From contig NZ_JADKYP010000010.1 of NCBI RefSeq assembly GCF_015354405.1, positions 102,062 through 166,061 on the forward strand: DNA of 64,000 bases, given 5' to 3'. The DNA is from Nocardia sp. BSTN01 (lineage in GTDB: Bacteria > Actinomycetota > Actinomycetes > Mycobacteriales > Mycobacteriaceae). Below, in pieces: positions 58,446 to 64,000 of the stretch. The notes under the pieces are model-generated. The model saw only the letters and a list, made by a program, of their open reading frames with translations, searched no databases and was not told the origin of the DNA. Both the position numbers and the translations under genes were made by a program. The stretch's first letter is position 1. Each line of letters begins with the position of its first letter.

Positions 58446-59822
58446 GTGGCTCAGACACTGGTGCACGGGCAGGTCTTTGCCGGATATCGGATCGAGCGAC
58501 TGCTCGGTGCGGGCGGTATGGGCGAGGTGTATCTGGCTCACGATCGCGATCTGCCGCGCTACACGGCCCTGAAGGTGCTCAATCCCGCCTTCGCGGGTGA
58601 CGAGGATGCCCGCCATCGGTTCCTGCGGGAAGCCGATACCATTGCGCGCCTGTCACATCCGAACATCGTGACCGTCTACGCCCGGGGCCAGGAGGGCGAT
58701 CGGCTGTGGATGGCCATGCAGTACATCGAGGGCACCGACGTCGCGGCGGTGCTGCGCAACGGCCCCATGCATCCGGAACACGCGGTCGCGATCGTCACCG
58801 AAGCGGCGAAGGCTCTGGACTTCGCCCACCGCGCCGGGGTGCTTCATCGCGATGTGAAGCCCGCCAACATCCTGCTCGCGCAGGGTGATTCGAAGCAAGT
58901 CTTCCTCGCCGACTTCGGCATAGCGAAGATCCTGGATCATGCGAACGAGTTGACGCGGTCAGGCGAGGTGCACGCCAGCCTCCGATACGCCGCGCCGGAA
59001 CAGCTCGACCCCGGTGTGCCGGTCGACCACCGAGTGGACGTCTATGCCCTCGGCTGCACGCTGTATCACATGCTGACCGGAGCGCCGCCGTATCCCGGCG
59101 CCTCACCCGCTCAGCTCGTCCATGCCCACCTCAACCTTCCGCTTCCGCCTGCCAGTCAGCAGAACCCTTGGCTACCACCGGCTTTCGACGCGGTGATCGC
59201 GCTGGCCACGGCCAAGAATCCGCAGGAGCGGTTCGGCAGCTGCGGCGAACTCGCCGCGGCCGCTCACTACGCATCGGCCGCAAGCCCGACGCCCGCGCCG
59301 CACGCGGCACCGGCGTCCGGCTCCGGTCGCCGCTGGGGGTGGATCGCGGCCGCGATCGTGGCCGTGCTGGTGGTCCTCGGCGCGGGCGGGGCCGGCGCAT
59401 TCGTCCTGTACCACAACAGGTCCACCGACGACACGCAGCGTTCGGCCGACGCCGCCCGCGACGCCGCCTGCGCCTTCGGCCGCACCGTTTCCACCTACGA
59501 CTACACCAAATTCGCGGACTATCAGACGGCAGTTCTCGATGCCACCACCGGTGATCTGAAGACCCAGATGCAGTCGACCATGCCTACCCTGCGCGATGTC
59601 GTCACCCAGTCGCAGGCGCGATCCCACGTGTCCGACGCTCAGTGTTTCGTGAAGACCTCCGATGCCGATCGCGCGGAGGTCGCCGCGATCATCACCCAGG
59701 CCCTCACCAACAACACGTCCTCGACCGAACGAAGCAGTCAGGTCTCGGTTCTGCTGACCATGCAGTTCGTGGACGGACGGTGGCTCGCCGAGAAGCTGGA
59801 GCAGCTGGCGGCGCCGAAATAG
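58446..59822 (+). CDS. Membrane-anchored Ser/Thr protein kinase with outer sensor-like domain
   Basis: 458 aa from GTG 58446 with GGGAGG upstream. Kinase domain about 13-275: glycine loop GAGGMGEVYL, Lys43 (ALK), HRDVKPAN at 134-141, DFG at 156-158 and APEQ. A Pro/Ala linker precedes the transmembrane helix (about 297-322). The outer domain (about 323-458) has the helix-plus-strand pattern of NTF2/Mce-associated-like domains with two Cys (Cys345 region and FVK region) that may pair. The ligand is unknown. Divergent from the XRE unit. Confidence 0.9.
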   Translation: MAQTLVHGQVFAGYRIERLLGAGGMGEVYLAHDRDLPRYTALKVLNPAFAGDEDARHRFLREADTIARLSHPNIVTVYARGQEGDRLWMAMQYIEGTDVAAVLRNGPMHPEHAVAIVTEAAKALDFAHRAGVLHRDVKPANILLAQGDSKQVFLADFGIAKILDHANELTRSGEVHASLRYAAPEQLDPGVPVDHRVDVYALGCTLYHMLTGAPPYPGASPAQLVHAHLNLPLPPASQQNPWLPPAFDAVIALATAKNPQERFGSCGELAAAAHYASAASPTPAPHAAPASGSGRRWGWIAAAIVAVLVVLGAGGAGAFVLYHNRSTDDTQRSADAARDAACAFGRTVSTYDYTKFADYQTAVLDATTGDLKTQMQSTMPTLRDVVTQSQARSHVSDAQCFVKTSDADRAEVAAIITQALTNNTSSTERSSQVSVLLTMQFVDGRWLAEKLEQLAAPK

Positions 59823-59846
59823 CTACGACGCCGCACCACGCCGCCC

Positions 59847-60470
59847 TCACACCAGTTCCGGCACCCGCAGATGGGCCAGCGCCAGTTCGAACTCGCGCAC
59901 GTCGATCGCCTCGACACCGACCTGGCGAGCCGCGTCGACCCGCAGGGCCGCGGACTGCTCGCGGTTGCGCTGCATGGCCTCGGCGCTGTCGAAGACGCCG
60001 CAGGACACGGCACGGCCGGATGCGCGGTTGATCAGCAGGCTCGCGCTGCAGAAGCCGTCGAGCTGTTCCATCCCCGGCAGGATGTAGTTGCGGTAGGCGT
60101 CGGTCGACATGTCGAGCCGGCTCGGATCGGTCTTGATCCAGGTGGCGCGCACGCAGGCCCCCGGCATCGAGCGGTGGTCGCGGTGCAATACGGCGATCTC
60201 CCATTCCGCGACCTGCGCGGCGGTGCCGCCGAAGACCGTCACTGCCCGGTCGCGCGCGGCCATGAAGGCGCCCTCGCTGTCATGCATCGCGGCCTCGGAT
60301 TCCCAGCCGGTGGTGGAGATGCAACGACCGAAGGTGCGATCGACCAGCAGAGACAACCCGCTACAGCCGGGCGTCTCGGCCAGCACCGGCATGACCTCGT
60401 CCCGCATATGCGCAATCCCGGCATCGATAGCGGAGGGCTGCGCCTGAATCGTGGTAGACCGTGCGAACAC
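59847..60470 (-). CDS. Tandem dimeric alpha-beta-barrel (antibiotic monooxygenase-like) protein
   Basis: 207 aa from GTG 60470. Two ferredoxin-like ABM repeats are visible (about 1-95 and 105-205): [20 protein letters not shown]...[10 protein letters not shown] and [15 protein letters not shown]...[14 protein letters not shown]. Single-chain tandem ABM proteins are small quinol-type oxygenases, haem-binding proteins or stress-response proteins. No cofactor residues can be assigned. Function unknown. Confidence 0.75.
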   Translation of the reverse strand: MFARSTTIQAQPSAIDAGIAHMRDEVMPVLAETPGCSGLSLLVDRTFGRCISTTGWESEAAMHDSEGAFMAARDRAVTVFGGTAAQVAEWEIAVLHRDHRSMPGACVRATWIKTDPSRLDMSTDAYRNYILPGMEQLDGFCSASLLINRASGRAVSCGVFDSAEAMQRNREQSAALRVDAARQVGVEAIDVREFELALAHLRVPELV

Positions 60471-60567
60471 GACCCACCCCCTCTCTGCTCGGGGCAGCGC
60501 CCGGCGGCGCCACCGGTGCTCTCAGACTGCTCCGATGCGCGGGTGCTCGCAATAGGCCGTTTCGGCG

Positions 60568-61845
60568 TCAGTCGAGACGCAACCGGCCGCCGTTCTCCTC
60601 CTGGTAGAAGGTGTCACCGTCCAGATCCAGGCTGAAACCGGAGTTTCCGGTCGCCACCGAGCTGGTCACCACCGGTTGCGGAGGCTCGAGGTCGGGGACG
60701 CCGCACGGCACCGGACGCTGGTCGCCGCCGCTCGAATCCACCGATCCATCGAAAGAGACCGGTCCGCCCTGCGGGCCCGGCTGCACAACGCCGCCATACG
60801 GACCAGGAGCACCGGAATGGTCGGCGGCACCACCACCCGGACGCGAGTCCGGATACAGCGCGTAGGGATCGTCGCCACCGCCGACGCCGGCGGGCACCGT
60901 CGTGCCGTCCGCCGAGGACTGGAGCTGTGCGGCCGGAGCCGGTGTGGTGCCCTCGGAATCGTTGCCGAACCGATGCTTCGCCAACTGGGTGGCGTCACTC
61001 TTCAAGCGCTTCTTGTCGTCCTGCGGCGCGTCGACGACTTCGTCGGCGACCTTCTCTCCGAAGTCGCCGACCTTACCCTCGAACTTCTTGCGCTTGTCGG
61101 TTTTCGGCGCGCCGGGGGTCTCCGGCTCGTGGGTGTGCGGGTTGCGCCCGTCGGGGGACTTGTTGTGCTCGTCCACCCCCACCTTGCCCAGAGCGCCGCC
61201 CAGCGCACCGCTCGCCGCGCTCGAAATGCCGTGGTGCAGACCGGCTTTCCCGATATCGTCGAGGCTGAAGCCGTCGCGCAGGCCGAGCGCGTTCTCCCCC
61301 GCCTCCCAGGCCAGTTCCTTACCGGCCCCCTTCATGAATCCCTTGAACCCCTCGATGGCGGTTTCCTTGATGATGCGCGTCAGTAGTTGCTTCAGCGCCT
61401 GCTGGATCACCACGCGGGTCGCGACCTCGGCCGCGGCAGCCTCGGCCATACTCGCGCCCAGCGTCTCGACGGCCGCCGCAGCGGCGATCGCCAGGTTGAT
61501 CGCCAGCTCGACCAGCATCGCGATGATGTAGAGCTTCACCGCGAGAATCAGCACGGACATGACTCGGCAGGCGATGGCGATCGCCTTGCAGAAGGTGACC
61601 AGACCGTCCAGGTCGTCACCGGCGGTGCGCCAGAACTGCTGGATGGATTCGTGGGTCCGGCCGTCGATGCGGGCGAGAATCGCGGTGGTGACGGCGTCGC
61701 CTTCCGCACGGATCTGCGACAGCGTGTCGCCCATATGTTCCCAGTGGTCGGCCATCCGCAGCAGGGCGGTTTCGTCGGCCTTGGGCCAATCGCAGGCGAC
61801 GAGGGAGGCGACCGGCTTCAGATAGTCGGGGATCTCGATGCCCAT
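60568..61845 (-). CDS. WXG100-like/CpnT-N-type type VII effector scaffold lacking a recognised toxin domain
   Basis: 425 aa, ATG 61845 with GGAGG upstream. Residues 1-100 (IPDYLKPVASLVACDWPKAD and LLRMADHWEHMGDTLSQI) match the helical N terminus of CpnT-like and nocardioform polymorphic toxins exported by type VII systems. A hydrophobic stretch (about 92-135) and an amphipathic Ala-rich segment (to about 215) follow. The remaining about 210 residues are Pro/Gly/Asp-rich linker ending in DLDGDTFYQEENGGRLRLD. No known toxin fold is recognised, and no immunity-type gene follows. Upstream genes 61849-62208 and 62216-62725 are tightly linked. Confidence 0.75.
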   Translation of the reverse strand: MGIEIPDYLKPVASLVACDWPKADETALLRMADHWEHMGDTLSQIRAEGDAVTTAILARIDGRTHESIQQFWRTAGDDLDGLVTFCKAIAIACRVMSVLILAVKLYIIAMLVELAINLAIAAAAAVETLGASMAEAAAAEVATRVVIQQALKQLLTRIIKETAIEGFKGFMKGAGKELAWEAGENALGLRDGFSLDDIGKAGLHHGISSAASGALGGALGKVGVDEHNKSPDGRNPHTHEPETPGAPKTDKRKKFEGKVGDFGEKVADEVVDAPQDDKKRLKSDATQLAKHRFGNDSEGTTPAPAAQLQSSADGTTVPAGVGGGDDPYALYPDSRPGGGAADHSGAPGPYGGVVQPGPQGGPVSFDGSVDSSGGDQRPVPCGVPDLEPPQPVVTSSVATGNSGFSLDLDGDTFYQEENGGRLRLD

Positions 61846-61848
61846 CGC

Positions 61849-62208
61849 TTACGCCTCCCCCCCGTTGATCCCGTTCTTCTCGATGGCCTCGCGCACCGTG
61901 TTCAGCACCCCGGCCAATCCCTCGTCGGCGGCCTCGAGCGTATCGGCGGCAGCGCCGGACGACTCCTCCAGATGTGCGAACATCAGCGCGGCCTTCGCGA
62001 TGTCCTGCAGTGCCTGTTCGGCTTTCGGCAGATAGTTCTGCGCGAACGCGGAGCCGAAGATGTCGTCTCCCCATTTGCCGGTGACCTCACCCAGGTCGAC
62101 CGTGAGATTTTTCAGATCCTGCTCGAGCTGCTTGCCGAGTTGGCCCAGACGCGGTGCGTGCCGCCGGAATTCGTCGAGCTCGATGCGAAACTCGTTGCCG
62201 CTGGTCAT
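61849..62208 (-). CDS. Small helical WXG/EspC-like type VII partner
   Basis: 119 aa from ATG 62208. Two long helices are predicted around KWGDDIFGSAF (W about 46, G about 47), resembling WXG100/EspC-like proteins, but no YxxxD export motif is seen at the C terminus. It lies 3 bp upstream of the CpnT-N-like gene and 7 bp after the YbaB-like gene, so the three form one operon. Likely heterodimer partner or chaperone for the large protein. Confidence 0.7.
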   Translation of the reverse strand: MTSGNEFRIELDEFRRHAPRLGQLGKQLEQDLKNLTVDLGEVTGKWGDDIFGSAFAQNYLPKAEQALQDIAKAALMFAHLEESSGAAADTLEAADEGLAGVLNTVREAIEKNGINGGEA

Positions 62209-62215
62209 CTCCGGC

Positions 62216-62725
62216 TCACCAACCCTTCCAGTGCGGCCCGTTGTCCTCGTCGTCGTCCGCGACACGCGGCGGCTCCGGAACAGGCTCCGGCTCGGCCACC
62301 GGCTGCGGCGGCGGCGGCAGGATGCCGCCCACGACGCGCTCCAGGTCCGGGTCATCGCCGAGCGGATTCGTGATGTGGAAACGTTTCTCGTCGGCGAGGA
62401 TCGGGGCCATCGCCGCACCGATCTCCGACTTCGCCGCACGGGCAGCGGCTTGTGCGGCCTCGGTGATGGCGTCGCCGAGTTTCTCCGGAGTGGTGCGTTT
62501 GAACGCGGCGGGGTCGACCCACACCTGGATCGGGATGCCCGCCGAATTGCTGGTGACGCGGATCAGATTGTCCGAGGACCACCCTTCGGCGGTCGCGGCG
62601 GCCAAAGTGTCTCGGGCCGTGGCGATATCGCGCAGTTGATGCTCATAGCTCTCGAGCATCGAATCGACCTGTACCCGCAGGGCGTCGGTTCGCGCGCGCA
62701 GCTGATCGTAGCCGGATGAATCCAC
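62216..62725 (-). CDS. YbaB/EbfC-related protein with Pro-rich tail
   Basis: 169 aa from GTG 62725 with GAGGGG 5 nt upstream. The N-terminal helix (SGYDQLRARTDALRVQVDSM) and the core (SSDNLIRVTSNSAGIPIQVWVDPAAF) fit YbaB/EbfC. The C-terminal about 50 residues are Pro/Glu/Asp-rich. First gene of the minus-strand type VII operon, divergent from another YbaB-like gene. Confidence 0.72.
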   Translation of the reverse strand: MDSSGYDQLRARTDALRVQVDSMLESYEHQLRDIATARDTLAAATAEGWSSDNLIRVTSNSAGIPIQVWVDPAAFKRTTPEKLGDAITEAAQAAARAAKSEIGAAMAPILADEKRFHITNPLGDDPDLERVVGGILPPPPQPVAEPEPVPEPPRVADDDEDNGPHWKGW

Positions 62726-62820
62726 TGGTTCCCCTCAATCGGACTTGTCGCGTCCTGTATTACGACGCAACGGATCGGTTGCCGGTTCCCGCGCCCGGCA
62801 AACCTGTCCGTTGTGTCAGG

Positions 62821-63261
62821 ATGGACCCCGTGGATCCGAACGACCCGGACGGCGCCGCCGACCAGCTGACGGCCTGGGCCGACGACCTCGAACACAAGGC
62901 CGGGCAATACCGGGAGCTGCACGACCGGATGGCGAGTCTGAGCGTCACCGAAACCTCACGCGACGGCATCGCGGTGACGGTCGACGGCGAGGGAATTCCC
63001 ACCGACATCCGCTTCGCCGAATCCGTCCGCGGCATCGATCCCGTCGCGCTGTCCGCCGAGCTGATGCGCACCCTGCAGCGCGCCCAGGTGCGGATGCGGG
63101 AGCAGATCGCGGCGACCGTGCACGAGACGGTCGGCGACGACGAAGCGGGGGCGAACATCATCGACCGCTACGCCGAGCGGTTCCCCGATCCCGAGGAGCC
63201 CGAGACGGACTTCGGTCCCGGCACAGACGGTGCGACGATCAGACCACCAGGCGGGCAATAA
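62821..63261 (+). CDS. YbaB/EbfC-family protein
   Basis: 146 aa from ATG 62821; in-frame GTG 62830 is an alternative with AGGA at 8-nt spacing. A helical N terminus (DQLTAWADDLEHKAGQYREL) precedes the YbaB core (SRDGIAVTVDGEGIPTDIRFAESVRG) and a second helix region with Gln/Arg. The acidic Pro-rich tail is variable. It is divergent from the type VII operon and likely belongs functionally with it. Confidence 0.75.
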   Translation: MDPVDPNDPDGAADQLTAWADDLEHKAGQYRELHDRMASLSVTETSRDGIAVTVDGEGIPTDIRFAESVRGIDPVALSAELMRTLQRAQVRMREQIAATVHETVGDDEAGANIIDRYAERFPDPEEPETDFGPGTDGATIRPPGGQ

Positions 63262-63278
63262 CTTCCGAGCCCGGCCCG

Positions 63279-64000
63279 TCACCGCTTCCGGCGCGCGATA
63301 CCGACCATCGAACCCAGCGCCGCACCCACCCCGAACAGGGCCAGACCCGTGGACGCCGTCATGCCCGCGTGCATCCGCGGCTCGATCACCGCCGGTCCCG
63401 GCGCCGGGATCTCGGCCTCCACCTCGTTCTCCCGGGCGGTGGCGGCCCAGGCGGTGGCGAACAGGATGATGCGGGCGGTGATGTAGGCGAAGACCATGAG
63501 GCCGATGATCGAGCCGAAGGCGACGCCCGCGGGGCTGGTGAGCACCTTCTGCAGGTAGAACGAGGCCACCTGCTTCCAGATCTCGAAGGCGATCGCGGCG
63601 ATGAACGCCGCGCGCACGGCACTGCGGAAGGTCACCGGCTGGCGAGGCAGCCGGGCGATGATCCAGACGAAGACCGCCCAGGACGCGAGCACCGCGAGGA
63701 CCAGAGTCAGCAATCGCAACAGCCACGAGACACCGGGCGCCTTGTCGAGCCCGACACTTTCCAGCAGTTGCAGCGCCAGTCCACTCGACGACAACGCCGA
63801 CAGCCCCAGCGACACCACCATCGCGACGCCGAGCCCGGCCAGCGCCATCAGGTCCGACAGTTTGGTCTTGAACCAATTGCCCTCGTGCGCGGGCTGTTCC
63901 CACTGTTCGGTCAGCGCGGCGCGCAGGTTGGCCATCCAGCCGAGTCCGCTGTAGGCGGCGATGAACAGACCGATGAGGCCCACACTGGTCCGGGACTTGA
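63279..64000 (-). CDS. YihY/BrkB-family membrane protein, C-terminal part (start beyond window)
   Basis: About 240 C-terminal codons are inside the window. The visible part has about five to six hydrophobic helices (RTSVGLIGLFIAAYSGLGWM, LMALAGLGVAMVVSLGL, LLRLLTLVLAVLASWAVFVW, SPAGVAFGSIIGLMVFAYIT), typical of the YihY/UPF0761 family of multi-pass inner-membrane proteins. In mycobacteria the relative YhjD has been linked to lipid-related membrane functions. The start lies past position 64000. Confidence 0.88.
   Translation of the reverse strand, partial: KSRTSVGLIGLFIAAYSGLGWMANLRAALTEQWEQPAHEGNWFKTKLSDLMALAGLGVAMVVSLGLSALSSSGLALQLLESVGLDKAPGVSWLLRLLTLVLAVLASWAVFVWIIARLPRQPVTFRSAVRAAFIAAIAFEIWKQVASFYLQKVLTSPAGVAFGSIIGLMVFAYITARIILFATAWAATARENEVEAEIPAPGPAVIEPRMHAGMTASTGLALFGVGAALGSMVGIARRKR

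Overview
The window is high-GC actinobacterial DNA. It is most likely from a mycolate-containing genus of the Nocardia/Rhodococcus group; the genus is an inference. The gene order follows, with gaps and insertions, the Mycobacterium tuberculosis segment from accD5 to dacB1 (about Rv3280 to Rv3330, from memory): accD5-accE5-maf-sseA-accA3, lat-lrpA-pcd, lhr-nei, glpD, lpdA, a gamma-glutamylcyclotransferase-like gene, two amidohydrolases, deoD-pmmB, upp, a 420-aa acidic conserved protein, add, deoA, cdd, sdhCDAB and a D,D-carboxypeptidase. No rRNA, tRNA, insertion sequence, prophage or CRISPR array was recognised.

Layout. 1-2.3 kb: edge of a DUF1707 gene and a membrane Ser/Thr kinase. 2.3-8.9 kb: acyl-CoA carboxylase genes (accA3, accE5, accD5) with sulfurtransferase sseA, maf and an inserted plus-strand regulator that resembles SufR-type Fe-S sensors. 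9-12.6 kb: lysine catabolism (lat, lrpA, pcd). 12.6-15 kb: SDR, patatin and VOC proteins. 15-21.1 kb: DNA repair helicase Lhr, glycosylase Nei and a 57-aa membrane peptide. 21.1-24.5 kb: divergent glpD/glpK. 24.5-28.5 kb: PLP aminotransferase and two repeat-rich envelope proteins. 28.5-38.6 kb: lpdA, M20 amidohydrolase pair, enoyl-CoA isomerase-like protein, RNase Z, purine/pyrimidine salvage and pmmB. 38.7-41 kb: a four-gene type VII secretion-like cassette with an NlpC/P60 endopeptidase. 41-46.4 kb: conserved acidic protein, add, paired half-size transporters, deoA and cdd. 46.7-50.1 kb: succinate dehydrogenase. 50.3-54.2 kb: VapBC, phenylalanine hydroxylase, TetR and MFS efflux. 54.4-56.8 kb: D,D-carboxypeptidase and 2-hydroxyacid dehydrogenase. 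56.8-59.8 kb: two DUF397 genes, an XRE regulator and a second membrane kinase. 59.8-64 kb: a second type VII-like cluster and the edge of a YihY-family protein.

How the genes work together. accA3/accD5/accE5 supply (methyl)malonyl-CoA for lipid and mycolate synthesis. lat, lrpA and pcd take lysine to aminoadipate. add, deoD, deoA, cdd and upp form a dispersed nucleoside-salvage set, and pmmB may handle the pentose/hexose phosphates. glpK/glpD feed glycerol to central metabolism and the quinone pool, as does sdhCDAB. The most interesting non-housekeeping content is the two type VII-associated cassettes, the SufR-like regulator with its operator-like palindrome, an IdeR/DtxR-like box between cdd and sdhC, and a recurring leaderless layout: a TANNNT hexamer 6-8 nt before the start codon of about a dozen genes.
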